In this document: in pieces, positions 43,885 through 51,925 of the stretch
Position numbering within the stretch: the stretch's first letter is position 1
Layout of the letters: the number at the start of each line of letters is the position of its first letter
Assembly (NCBI GenBank): GCA_000972765.1
Contig: CP011265.1
Location: 868,001-932,000 of the forward strand
Direction of reading: 5' to 3'
Length of the DNA stretch: 64,000 bases
From: Verrucomicrobia bacterium IMCC26134
GTDB lineage: Bacteria; Verrucomicrobiota; Verrucomicrobiia; Opitutales; Opitutaceae
Translations under genes and position numbers: made by a program
The notes under the pieces: generated by a model
What the model saw: the letters and a program-made list of their open reading frames with translations, nothing else
Databases searched by the model: none
Told to the model about the DNA's origin: nothing

Positions 43885-45939
43885 TCAGCGCATCCATTCG
43901 GAGATGCGGGCGATGAGGGAGTCGCGGGTGGGGCGGTAGGCGAATTCGAGCTCGGGTGCAAAGGGCACGGGAAGGTCCAGGGCGGCGACGCGGAGCGGAG
44001 GGGCCTCGAGATCGAAGAACTGTTTTTCGGTGAGCCGGGAGACGAGCTCGGCGCCGAAGCCGTGGGTGCGCCGGCCCTCGTGCAGGACGACGAGGCGGTG
44101 GGTGCGGGCGAGGGAGGCCTCGATGGCGTCGAGGCGGAGCGGGGCGAGGGCGCGCAGATCGAAGACATCGAACGAGCGCTCGTATTCAGACTCGAAATAC
44201 TCGGCGGCCTCCGCGGCGACGTGGGTCATCTCGCCATAGGTCACGAGGGTGGCGTAGCTGCCGGCGCGGACGTGGCGGGGTTGCCAGACCTCGCGGTAGG
44301 CGGGGTCCCAGACCACGGGATGCTTGGAGCGGCGGTAGAGGGCCTTGTGCTCGAGGAGCAGCACGGGGTTTTCGTCCTCGTAGGCGGCGAGGAGGGCGTT
44401 GAAGGCGTCCTGCGGCGTGCTGGGGTAGAGGGCCTTGAGGCCGGGCATCGCGAGGAAGACGGACTCCAGCTCCTGGGAGTGAAACGAGCCGAAGGTGAGG
44501 CCGCCGCCGCAGGGCAGGCGGAAGACGGCCGGGACCCTGGCGCCGCTGCGGAAGAAGTAGGTGGCGGCGTTGAGGGTGAGCTGGGTGAAGGCCTCGGTGG
44601 CGAAGTCGGCGAACTGAAACTCCTCGACGGGGCGGAAGCCGCCGAGCGCCATGCCGATGGCCCAGCCGGTGCAGGCGGACTCGGCGAGGGGGACGTTGAA
44701 AACCCGGCCCCGGCCGTGGGTGGCGAGCAGACCCTCGGTGACCTTGAACGCGCCGCCGTAGGTGCCGATATCCTGGCCGAGGATGACGGCTTCGGGGCGC
44801 TCGCGGAGGATCTTGGCGAGGGCGAGGTTGATGGCCTGGGCCTGGTTGACCGCGGCCCCCGCGTTTTGATCGGTGCCGGCGGATGGTTGCCAGGGCAGGG
44901 CGGGGGAATCGGGCGCAAAGGCGTCGGAAGGCAGGGACGAAGCCGAGGGGCGGGGGATTTTAAGGGAAATCTGGATACAGGTTTCCAGCCAGGAGGAGAT
45001 CTCTGATTCGATGGTGGCGAGTGCGGAGGCGTGGCCGGCGTCGAGCAGGCGCTGGCGGTAGCGGGGGAGGCCGTCGGAGGCCTGGATGGCGGCGTTTTCG
45101 GCGGCGGAGAGGTAGTCGCAGGTGTCGTAGGCGGCGTGGCCGCGCAGCCGCGAAACACGGGCTTCCACGAGGAAGGGGCGCTGTTCGGCCCGGGCGCGGG
45201 CGAGCACGGCGGAGAGCGTCTGGGCGGCCACGACGGGATCGCTGGCGTCAACCGACAGGCCTTCGATGCCATAGCCGGCGGCCCGGCGCCAGAGTTCGAC
45301 CTGGGGGGCGAATTGCTCGGCGACGGGGGTGGAGTAGGCGTAGCCGTTGTTTTCGATGATGAAGACGACGGGCAGGGAGAGGACGGCGGCGAGGTTGAGC
45401 GTCTCGTGGATGTCGCCGGTGGAAGAGCCGCCGTCGCCGAAAATCGCATAGCCCACGGCAGGGAGGCCGTGGCGGCGCTGGGCATCGGTGAGACCTGCGA
45501 CGTTGGACAGCATGGCGCCGAGATGGCTGATCATCGGCAGCGAGCGGTGGGCGGGATCGCCGTGGTGGACGTTGCCCTCGCGGGCGAGGGTGGGGCTGGC
45601 GGCGTTGGCGCAGTATTGGTTAAGGTGTTCGCAGAGATGACCGCTCCAGATGAGATGGCCGCCGAGGTCACGGTGGGTGAAGGAGACCACGTCGATGGCT
45701 TTGTCGGCGAGAAGGGCGAGCGGGACGATCAGGCCCTCGTTGCCCTGGCCGCCGGTGACGGTGCCGCGAATGAGGCCCTGGCGGAAAAGCTCCAGGATGC
45801 GGTTGTCGGCGGTGCGCGACAGAAACATCCAGGAGTAAAGGCGCAGGAGAGCTTCGGCCGTGGGGACGGGGGATAGCTCCGAGGCCGATAAATCACGGTT
45901 CGCGAGGCAGGTAGGTGGGGGCGGGAAAGACGAGGCCAC
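43885..45939 (-). CDS. Fused E1 alpha-beta 2-oxo acid dehydrogenase
   Basis: A 684-residue fusion of the two E1 subunits of a branched-chain 2-oxo acid or pyruvate dehydrogenase. The alpha half (about 1-330) has the ThDP motif GDGGSSTGDIHETLNLA...ENNGYA and HRDLGGHLIW. The beta half (about 365-684) starts INLALAKILRERPEAVILGQDIG and has FNVPLAESACTGWAIGMALGG and CGGGLTFGSFHSQELE. The first codon is GTG. No E2 is adjacent; the E3 at 32 kb could serve it. This is a metabolic E1 and has nothing to do with ubiquitin activation. Confidence 0.9.
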   Translation of the reverse strand: MASSFPPPPTCLANRDLSASELSPVPTAEALLRLYSWMFLSRTADNRILELFRQGLIRGTVTGGQGNEGLIVPLALLADKAIDVVSFTHRDLGGHLIWSGHLCEHLNQYCANAASPTLAREGNVHHGDPAHRSLPMISHLGAMLSNVAGLTDAQRRHGLPAVGYAIFGDGGSSTGDIHETLNLAAVLSLPVVFIIENNGYAYSTPVAEQFAPQVELWRRAAGYGIEGLSVDASDPVVAAQTLSAVLARARAEQRPFLVEARVSRLRGHAAYDTCDYLSAAENAAIQASDGLPRYRQRLLDAGHASALATIESEISSWLETCIQISLKIPRPSASSLPSDAFAPDSPALPWQPSAGTDQNAGAAVNQAQAINLALAKILRERPEAVILGQDIGTYGGAFKVTEGLLATHGRGRVFNVPLAESACTGWAIGMALGGFRPVEEFQFADFATEAFTQLTLNAATYFFRSGARVPAVFRLPCGGGLTFGSFHSQELESVFLAMPGLKALYPSTPQDAFNALLAAYEDENPVLLLEHKALYRRSKHPVVWDPAYREVWQPRHVRAGSYATLVTYGEMTHVAAEAAEYFESEYERSFDVFDLRALAPLRLDAIEASLARTHRLVVLHEGRRTHGFGAELVSRLTEKQFFDLEAPPLRVAALDLPVPFAPELEFAYRPTRDSLIARISEWMR

Positions 45940-45995
45940 GCCATGACGGTGTGGGCTGGCGCAATCAGGGCAAGCCCATGCCGCGAGGACGCCGA

Positions 45996-46619
45996 CTATC
46001 TGAAAGAGTCGGTCAGATGATACATAACCCAGTATACAAGCACGCTGCTTATAATCGATACAGTGGGGGCGATCACCAGAGCTGGTATTTCAGCGGTCTT
46101 CGTGAGGAAAGCTATGAAGGCCGGCACGTTTAATAAAATAATGATGAGAGCGAAGTTTCTATTCCGCCTCGTGCGAGGACTCGTTTTCATCAACTTCGGA
46201 TCAAATTCCTCGGCCACACCTTGGTGGTAGGCGTTAGTTTGCAGCATTTGCTCGATCAGGATGGGATCGTGGGCGGCTTCACGATCGCTCAGGCTTGCCG
46301 GGTGGGTGTCCGCGGGGTGGCGTCCGAGATTAGAATCCGTGTATTTTAAAGGGTGCGCCGTGTGGGCCCTGAATGGATCGTCGCTGCGTCCCTTGAAGGG
46401 GTTTTTCGTGCGCAAATCGTGATTGTCATTGGGTTTGAACAGCTCGGCGCGCAGTTCGGGTATTTCCTGGATGAGCATCCAGATTGTATGGGCAGGTTCG
46501 GACGGCCGGGCAGGGGTGGCGGGGGTGATGATCCCGTTATCGGCCCTTTGCTTCAGCGACTCCATGGAGTGAGGGCCGGTGACCTCTTGACCTTCGATTA
46601 GAAAATAGTGCGGGTTCAT
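45996..46619 (-). CDS. GYF-like domain membrane protein
   Basis: A 207-residue protein. The N-terminal 60 residues (YFLIEGQEVTGPHSMESLKQ, IITPATPARPSEPAHTIW) resemble the bacterial GYF_2 domain. A polar middle is followed by two C-terminal transmembrane helices (about 153-171 and 178-197). It is less GC-rich than its neighbours and lies beside an AT-rich 170-bp gap, which could mean recent acquisition. Function unknown. Confidence 0.72.
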   Translation of the reverse strand: MNPHYFLIEGQEVTGPHSMESLKQRADNGIITPATPARPSEPAHTIWMLIQEIPELRAELFKPNDNHDLRTKNPFKGRSDDPFRAHTAHPLKYTDSNLGRHPADTHPASLSDREAAHDPILIEQMLQTNAYHQGVAEEFDPKLMKTSPRTRRNRNFALIIILLNVPAFIAFLTKTAEIPALVIAPTVSIISSVLVYWVMYHLTDSFR

Positions 46620-46792
46620 GGGGCTTAAACCGTTAATTTTCCGATAAAAAATCGAATTTACTGAAAACGCGAAGAGTAACCTTTTTTATTTATTAAATAA
46701 TTCTTAAATTATTTAATATAAAGGGATTGGATCCATAACGGGATCAACGCGGCGCGGGCGAATGGCGCTGGTTCGCGGTGCGCGCGGGCGCT
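46620..46792. promoter_or_regulatory. AT-rich intergenic region with a hairpin
   Basis: This gap between the rpiB 3' end and the GYF-like gene is sharply AT-rich. A 10-bp perfect palindrome ATTAAATAAT / ATTATTTAAT with a 6-nt loop lies at 46692-46717. It probably holds the promoter of the GYF-like gene and the end of rpiB transcription. Confidence 0.4.
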
Positions 46793-47236
46793 TTAAGCTT
46801 CGATTTTCTGGACGCGAGGGATGTGGCGGCCGCCTTCGTAAGGCGTGGCTAGCCAGGTGCGGACGATCTTGAAGGCCTCCTCCTGGGTGACGGTGCGCTC
46901 GCCCAGGGACAGGACGTTGGCGTCGTTGTGGGAGCGGTTCCAGATGGCGACTTGTTCGTTCCAGCAGAGGCCGCAGCGCACGCCCTTGACCTTGTTGGCG
47001 ACGATGGCCTCTCCGTTGCCGGAGCCGCCGAGGACTATGCCGCGTTGAAACTCGCCACGGGCGACGGCTTCGGCGGTGGGGCGAATCCAGTCCGGGTAGT
47101 CGCACGAGGCGTCTGAGTAGGTGCCGAAATCCTTCACGGTGTGCCCCTCGGCGAGGAGCATGGCCTTGATGGCTTCCTTGTAGTTGTAGCCGGCGTGGTC
47201 GGATCCGATCGCGATCGTGTAGGTTGCAGTGGACAT
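46793..47236 (-). CDS. rpiB: Ribose-5-phosphate isomerase B
   Basis: A 147-residue isomerase of the RpiB/LacAB family, interconverting ribose-5-P and ribulose-5-P. Motifs are IAIGSDHAGYNYKEAIK, DYPDWIRPTAEAVARGE, VLGGSGNGEAIVANKVKGVR and SHNDANVLSLGERTV. The start (ATG at 47236) is followed by STATYTIAIGSDHAG, as in the family. Confidence 0.95.
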   Translation of the reverse strand: MSTATYTIAIGSDHAGYNYKEAIKAMLLAEGHTVKDFGTYSDASCDYPDWIRPTAEAVARGEFQRGIVLGGSGNGEAIVANKVKGVRCGLCWNEQVAIWNRSHNDANVLSLGERTVTQEEAFKIVRTWLATPYEGGRHIPRVQKIEA

Positions 47237-47480
47237 GGAGTAAGGGGAGAGCGGTTTTGCGTATAAATTCGCGGAAGGACACGAAAAAAGCGGCGCAGGG
47301 GGCCTTCTTGGACGAAAAACTTTCAGCCCGGGAATATCACGCCGGTGTTTTCGCGCATGACCGCTGGCGCGTGATTCGCGGCCCGGTTCTTTGTTTCGGC
47401 CTGCAAATCCAAGCGTTTATTTCACTTTACGAGTCGCCGGCGGCGAGGCGCAGTGGGGGGCGCTTCCCCCTGACCATTCC

Positions 47481-47876
47481 ATGAAAAACATCCGGATACT
47501 TGCAGTCGTTCCCCTCGTGTTCCTGGCGGCGTGTTCGAAGCCCGGCCCCGGCGACGCCTCGCCGGCCCCCGCGCCCGAGCCAAAACGGAATTTATCCGAG
47601 TCGTTGGGCTTTGCCCCGGAGACCGATATTTTCGCGCAAAAACCCGAGGGTTCGAATCCGGCGATCAGTCCCAACGCCGGCGCTCCGGTGCAGCGCAAGC
47701 TCACCAGCGCCGACGGCCGCCCGCTCGAGGCTATTTTGATTTCGCGCACCGACGTAGCGGTGAAAGTCCGCCGCGTGTCGGACTCCGCCGAGTTTTCCAT
47801 CCCCTTGGAGAAACTCTCGGCCGCCGATCAGATTTTCATTAAACAGAGCGCGATACCTGTCACGACGCCGCGCTGA
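47481..47876 (+). CDS. Lipoprotein with SHD1-like domain
   Basis: A 131-residue predicted lipoprotein. The signal ends in FLAACS. The C-terminal half (RKLTSADGRPLEAILISR, VAVKVRRVSDSAEFSIPL, LEKLSAADQIFI) matches the SLA1-homology-1-like module frequent in planctomycetes and verrucomicrobia. The start at 47481 is preferred to the longer frame. Stops 13 bp from the convergent monooxygenase. Function unknown. Confidence 0.75.
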   Translation: MKNIRILAVVPLVFLAACSKPGPGDASPAPAPEPKRNLSESLGFAPETDIFAQKPEGSNPAISPNAGAPVQRKLTSADGRPLEAILISRTDVAVKVRRVSDSAEFSIPLEKLSAADQIFIKQSAIPVTTPR

Positions 47877-47889
47877 GGGCCGACGTTTA

Positions 47890-48918
47890 TCAGGCGGTTT
47901 GAAGCAAGGGGCGCACCTGCGAGCCCAGCAACTCGATGGCCCGCAGCATGAGCGGGTGGGGCAGGGAGGCCACGCTCATCTGGAAGCTCACGCGGTCCAC
48001 CCCGCCCAGCGCTTCGCTGACGGCGAGGATCTTGGCCGCCACGCCTGCGGGGTCGCCGATCAGCAGCGCGCCGGTTGGGCCGCGCAGCGCATCGTAGTGT
48101 GCGCGCGTGACCGGCGGCCAGCCGCGCTCGCGACCGATTGCGGTGAAGGCGCGGGCGTAGCCCGGGAAAAACTCGTCGGCCGCCTTTTTCACGGTGTCGG
48201 CCACATACCCGAGCATGTGCAGGCCGAGGCGCAGTTTTTCCGGTGCGTGGCCGGCCTTGAGTCCGGCCCGGCGGTAGAGATCGACCAGCGGGCGAAAGCG
48301 ATGCGGCTCTCCGCCGATGATGGCGACCATCAAGGGCAGTCCCAGTTCACCGGCGCGGATGAAGGAGGCCGGCGTGCCTCCCACCCCCAGCCAGATGGGC
48401 AGACGCTCCTGCAGGGGACGCGGATAAACGCCCTGACCTTCCAGGGCGGCGCGATGCCGTCCCGCCCAGTGGACCTGCGTCTGCTCGCGGATTTTCAGCA
48501 GCAGATCGAGTTTTTCGGTGAAGAGGGAATCGTAGTCCTCGAGTGCGAGGCCGAAGAGCGGGTAGGCCTCGATAAACGAGCCCCGGCCGGCCACGATCTC
48601 CGCCCGTCCGCGCGAGATCAGATCGAGGGTGGCGAATTGCTGGAAAACCCGCACCGGATCGTCCGCGCTCAGAACGGTGACGGCGCTGGTGAGGCGGATG
48701 TTTTTACTTCTCGCCGCCGCCGCGCCGAGTATGACCGAAGGGGCGGCGTCGAGGAAATCGTGACGGTGGTGTTCGCCGATGCCGAAGACATCGAGCCCGC
48801 ATTGATCCGCGAGGGCGACCTCTTCGAGGAGTTGTGCGAAACGATCGACGGGCGTCGGTGCGATGCCGGATACCGGATCGGGCTGGACGGCTACAAAACT
48901 ATCAAGGCCAAGCTGCAT
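47890..48918 (-). CDS. Luciferase-like flavin monooxygenase
   Basis: A 342-residue TIM-barrel FMN/F420-type monooxygenase. Family traits: LGLDSFVAVQPDP, DQCGLDVFGIGEHHRHDFL, VTVLSADDPVRVFQQFATLD, AEIVAGRGSFIEAYPLF, and PIWLGVGGTPASFIRAGELG. These are typical of the LLM class whose substrates are mostly unknown. It sits 49 bp from the potassium channel gene on the same strand. Confidence 0.88.
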   Translation of the reverse strand: MQLGLDSFVAVQPDPVSGIAPTPVDRFAQLLEEVALADQCGLDVFGIGEHHRHDFLDAAPSVILGAAAARSKNIRLTSAVTVLSADDPVRVFQQFATLDLISRGRAEIVAGRGSFIEAYPLFGLALEDYDSLFTEKLDLLLKIREQTQVHWAGRHRAALEGQGVYPRPLQERLPIWLGVGGTPASFIRAGELGLPLMVAIIGGEPHRFRPLVDLYRRAGLKAGHAPEKLRLGLHMLGYVADTVKKAADEFFPGYARAFTAIGRERGWPPVTRAHYDALRGPTGALLIGDPAGVAAKILAVSEALGGVDRVSFQMSVASLPHPLMLRAIELLGSQVRPLLQTA

Positions 48919-48967
48919 GGTCGGGTGCGTGGAGCGTAGGGGGGGCAGGTCGCCGTGGCGGAGGCGC

Positions 48968-49726
48968 TCAGGCCTTCTTAAAGTGGGCGGAGAGATCGAT
49001 GCCCTCGCCGGCCAGGATGGTTTTTAGCATGTCCCGGCTCTTCAGCACCGTGATGTCTTGGCCGAGGTGCCAGGCGAGCTCGTGCTCGGGTTCGTTCAGC
49101 TCCATGAAAATTTTAGCCCGGGGTGCGAGCTGGCGGATGCGGTGGACGCAGTGCAGGGTTTTGAGGTCCGGATCGACGAACCTGATATTGGCAAAAACGA
49201 AGACGTAGGCGGCCTGACTGATGCCGGCCTGCTTCAAAGCCGAAGGGCTGATGGGCACGCCGCGCACAAAATGGAGGCCGGGATAGGGCTGCACCGTGAC
49301 GAGGTCGGTCACCATCACGGCGGGGCGTTTCGCCAGCTCCGGGTAATGCGCCATGACTTGGATCATCTCGTCGGCAAAGGCGGTGTATTCGCAGATGATG
49401 ACGTGGTTCTTGCCTTTGAAGGGGGCGGTGCCGAAGCGGTCTCGGTTGACGAAGCCGTTCAGTGATTCGGCGGTCAGCGTGACGAAGTTGGTGTAGCAGT
49501 AGATGCCGACCAGGATGGCGCAGGTGCCGACGATGCGGCCTGCGCTGGTGACGGGGTAAACATCGCCGTAGCCCACGGTCGCGGATGTGACGATCCACCA
49601 CCAGGCGGCGTCGTCGTAGTGCTGGACCTGCGGGTTGGTGCCGTGCTCGTAGTGAAAAAACAGGGCGGTCGTCCCGGCGAAGCTCAGGATCAAAAGGGCG
49701 GTGATAAAACGGAATTGGCGGCGCAT
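48968..49726 (-). CDS. Two-helix potassium channel with RCK-like domain
   Basis: About 252 residues. TM1 (about 7-27), a pore loop with the K+ selectivity filter TSATVGYGDVYP, and TM2 (about 73-93) precede a cytosolic TrkA-N/RCK-like domain (HVIICEYTAFADEMIQVM, VFVFANIRFVDPDLKTL). The Gly-rich nucleotide loop is degenerate. The ATG at 49726 is chosen; an in-frame ATG at 49750 is possible. Likely a tetrameric inner-membrane channel. Confidence 0.87.
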   Translation of the reverse strand: MRRQFRFITALLILSFAGTTALFFHYEHGTNPQVQHYDDAAWWWIVTSATVGYGDVYPVTSAGRIVGTCAILVGIYCYTNFVTLTAESLNGFVNRDRFGTAPFKGKNHVIICEYTAFADEMIQVMAHYPELAKRPAVMVTDLVTVQPYPGLHFVRGVPISPSALKQAGISQAAYVFVFANIRFVDPDLKTLHCVHRIRQLAPRAKIFMELNEPEHELAWHLGQDITVLKSRDMLKTILAGEGIDLSAHFKKA

Positions 49727-49973
49727 GATATAAGTCCGAGGCCCCGGCATTGCCTCGCTGTCAGGGGCTAATGCTTTCGGCCGGCCATGGAAAGAATGAA
49801 ACCGTGCGCAAGCAGTGCCGCGCCCTCCCGCCGGCGTTTGAATAAGGTCTTGCCGCCCAGAAAACCCTTTGCATTCCAACTCCGCCATGAAACCGTTCAC
49901 GCTTGTTCGGCAAAGGTGCGGCTAGCTTACCGGCCCTCGTCACACCTCAGCGTCACTCTTTCCCCATCAAAAA

Positions 49974-50687
49974 ATGAAACACCTGATTTGGCTGCTCTCC
50001 ATGTTCCTCGGACTCGCCATGGCTCCCAAGGCCAATGCCTCTGGCATGCAAATCTTCGTTAAAACCCTGACCGGAAAGACGATCACGCTCGACGTGGAGG
50101 CCAGCGATTCCATCGAAAACGTGAAGCAAAAGATTCAGGACAAGGAGGGCATCCCGACCGAGCAACAGCGCCTTATTTTTGCGGGCAAGCGTTTGGAGGA
50201 CGGCCGCACCCTGGCGGATTACAATATCCAGAAGGAGTCCACGCTGCATCTTGTATTAAGAAGACTGAGCATCCTTCAGCTTACGCTGGAGCAATCGACG
50301 GACCAGATCACCTGGCAGGAGGTGCCGATCTCCGCTACCCTGCTGAGTGGGGATGGAAAAATCATTCAGCCGGACAACAGTTCCATCTTTTACCGGCAAA
50401 GCATCCAAGTCATCGATGCCCCCAGAATCACGGTTCAGCCTGCAACTACCACTACGATCAACAGCGGGGAGACCGCGACCCTGCTCGTCACGGCGACTGG
50501 CACCGCACTGGTTTACCAATGGTATGCCGGCCTGAGCGGCGACACAAGCAACCCGGTTGCCGGCGCCAACGCGGCTTCGTTTACGACCGAGGCGCTGACC
50601 GCATCCGCTTCTTATTGGGTGCGTGTGAGCAATAATTGCGACTGGGATGCTTCTTACCCGGCGTATGTGCAAGTCAACCAGCCGTGA
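49974..50687 (+). CDS. Exported ubiquitin-domain protein, copy 1 (signal peptide + ubiquitin + Ig-like domain)
   Basis: A 237-residue protein. Residues 1-22 form a Sec signal peptide ([16 protein letters not shown], cut after KANA). Residues 25-96 are a ubiquitin fold: 64 of the first 72 positions match human ubiquitin by my count (changes E16D, P19A, T22S, A28Q, P38T, D39E, Q49R, S57A). All seven lysines (6, 11, 27, 29, 33, 48, 63) and the Leu8-Ile44-His68-Val70 patch are kept. The LRLRGG tail is replaced by LRRLSI, so conjugation through Gly76 is not possible as written. A linker ending IFYRQS leads to an Ig-like domain (about 152-237: [32 protein letters not shown]). A eukaryotic origin is very likely; function unknown. 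An assembly chimera is unlikely because tail and signal are bacterial. Confidence 0.95.
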   Translation: MKHLIWLLSMFLGLAMAPKANASGMQIFVKTLTGKTITLDVEASDSIENVKQKIQDKEGIPTEQQRLIFAGKRLEDGRTLADYNIQKESTLHLVLRRLSILQLTLEQSTDQITWQEVPISATLLSGDGKIIQPDNSSIFYRQSIQVIDAPRITVQPATTTTINSGETATLLVTATGTALVYQWYAGLSGDTSNPVAGANAASFTTEALTASASYWVRVSNNCDWDASYPAYVQVNQP

Positions 50688-50754
50688 GCCAACCTTCTCA
50701 AATTGAGGCGTGGCGTGAAGCGGTGATCGAGGGAACTGGCGGCACGACACTTTC

Positions 50755-50850
50755 ATGGCTTTTTTCGCTGAGTCACCCGCCTGGCGCGGTCTTGACCCCC
50801 GTGTTTCAACCCCGGGCCACTGTGCTCGCCCGGCACCGCGAGGAGCGGTA
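50755..50850 (+). pseudogene. Frameshifted 5' remnant of the SET/MYND gene
   Basis: After copy 1 the sequence ATGGCTTTTTTCGCTGAG mirrors ATGGCCTTTTCACTGA at the start of the SET gene with two extra bases. In the shifted frame it reads FSLSHPPGAVLTPVFQPRA, close to FSLIHPLRESLARVFQPRA in the intact gene, and then stops. It marks the edge of the duplicated unit. Confidence 0.8.
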
Positions 50851-51042
50851 AACCCGACCGGGCGAGGCCGGATCTGGACACTGGCCGGTCCGATTTTCCG
50901 CCGGCGTTTGAACAAGGTCGAGCCGCCCAGAAAACCCTTTGCATTCCAGCTCCATCATGAAACCGTTTCGCTTCGCCGGAAAGCGTGCGGGCTCACTCGC
51001 GCGCTATCGTTACACCTCAGCGTCACTCTTTACCCCTAAAAA
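50851..51042 (+). promoter_or_regulatory. Duplicated leader of the second ubiquitin gene
   Basis: The leader block (GCCGGCGTTTGAA(T/C)AAGGTC to ATGAAACCGTT) occurs before both ubiquitin genes. It ends in CACCTCAGCGTCACTCTTT close to each start codon, so each copy may carry its own promoter. A 29-codon frame overlaps the second gene as ATGA but is broken in copy 1, so it was not called. No further gene was seen in this gap. Confidence 0.4.
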
Positions 51043-51925
51043 ATGAAACACCTGATTTGGCTGCTCTCCTTGTTCCTCGGACTCGCCATGGCGCCCAAGG
51101 CCAATGCCAGTATGCAAATCTTCGTCAAAACCCTGACCGGGAGGACGATCACACTCGACGTGGACAGCAGTGATTCCATCGAAAACGTGAAGCAAAAGAT
51201 TCAGGACAGGGAGGGCATCCTTCCCAAACACCAGCTCCTTATTTTTGCGGGCAATCGTTTGGAGGACGGCCGCACCCTGGCGGATTACAATATCCAGAAA
51301 GAATCCACGCTGCATCTTTTATTAAACATTCTGCGCATCCTTCAGCTTACGCTGGAGCAATCGACGGACCTTATTACTTGGCAGGAAGTGCCGATCTCCG
51401 CGTCCCTGCTCAGTGGGGATGGGAAAATCATTCAGCCGAACAGCAGCGGTTCCGTCTTCTACCGGCAAAGCATCCAAGTCATCGAGGGGCCCAGAATCAC
51501 GGTTCAGCCTGCAACTACCACTACGATCAACAGCGGGGAGACCGCGACCCTGTCCGTCACGGCGACCGGCACCTCGCTGGTTTACCAATGGTATGCCGGC
51601 GAGAGCGGCGACACAAGCAACCCGGTTGCCGGCGCCAACGCGGCTTCGTTTACGACCGAGGCGCTGGCCACTCCCGCTTCTTATTGGGTGCTTGTGAGCA
51701 ATAATTGCGACTGGGATGCTGCCCACACGGCGTATGTGGAGATGAACCAACCTTGAGCTAGCTTTCGCGAATTGAGGCGTGGCGTGAAGCGGTGATCGAG
51801 GACCGAGGCGGCACGAATTCCTATGGCCTTTTCACTGATTCATCCGCTTCGCGAGTCCCTGGCCCGGGTGTTTCAACCCCGCGCGAAGGGAGGCCCTCCC
51901 GGGGACGATGTGCTCACGGCCCGCG
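50899..51925 (+). repeat. Tandem duplication unit, copy 2
   Basis: This is the second copy of the unit, offset by about 1,070 bp, ending inside the intact SET gene. The two Ig-like tails are nearly identical in DNA, while the ubiquitin part has diverged more. Confidence 0.8.
51043..51756 (+). CDS. Exported ubiquitin-domain protein, copy 2 (diverged)
   Basis: A 237-residue paralogue of the preceding gene, with the same signal peptide (one residue shorter before the fold), ubiquitin domain at 24-95, linker and Ig-like tail. About 56 of 72 ubiquitin positions match human. Lys11, Lys33 and Lys48 are changed (R, R, N), Arg42 is Leu, Val70 is Leu and Arg72 is Asn; Lys6, 27, 29 and 63 remain and a new Lys39 appears. 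No Gly-Gly. The ubiquitin part has changed more than the tail, which suggests relaxed or altered selection on this domain. It lies 66 bp before the SET gene. Confidence 0.93.
   Translation: MKHLIWLLSLFLGLAMAPKANASMQIFVKTLTGRTITLDVDSSDSIENVKQKIQDREGILPKHQLLIFAGNRLEDGRTLADYNIQKESTLHLLLNILRILQLTLEQSTDLITWQEVPISASLLSGDGKIIQPNSSGSVFYRQSIQVIEGPRITVQPATTTTINSGETATLSVTATGTSLVYQWYAGESGDTSNPVAGANAASFTTEALATPASYWVLVSNNCDWDAAHTAYVEMNQP

Larger units (their letters stand above)
49829..50898 (+). repeat. Tandem duplication unit, copy 1 (leader, ubiquitin gene, SET 5' remnant)
   Basis: A unit of about 1,070 bp that is repeated at 50899. Shared parts are the leader (CGCCGGCGTTTGAA, then GCCGCCCAGAAAACCCTTTG), the whole ubiquitin gene, the 3' flank AATTGAGGCGTGGCGTGAAG, and the first roughly 80 bp of the SET gene, which is intact only after copy 2. 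Boundaries are approximate. Confidence 0.85.

Noticed and set aside
43885-45939. E1 enzyme as a ubiquitin-activating enzyme partner of the ubiquitin genes.
   Set aside because: It is a thiamine-dependent 2-oxo acid dehydrogenase E1 (GDGGSSTGD...NNG motif), with no ThiF/Uba fold.
49887-51046. Short leader frames before each ubiquitin gene (MKPF... in both copies).
   Set aside because: The frame stops after 12 codons in copy 1 and runs to an ATGA overlap in copy 2, so it is not conserved as a peptide.
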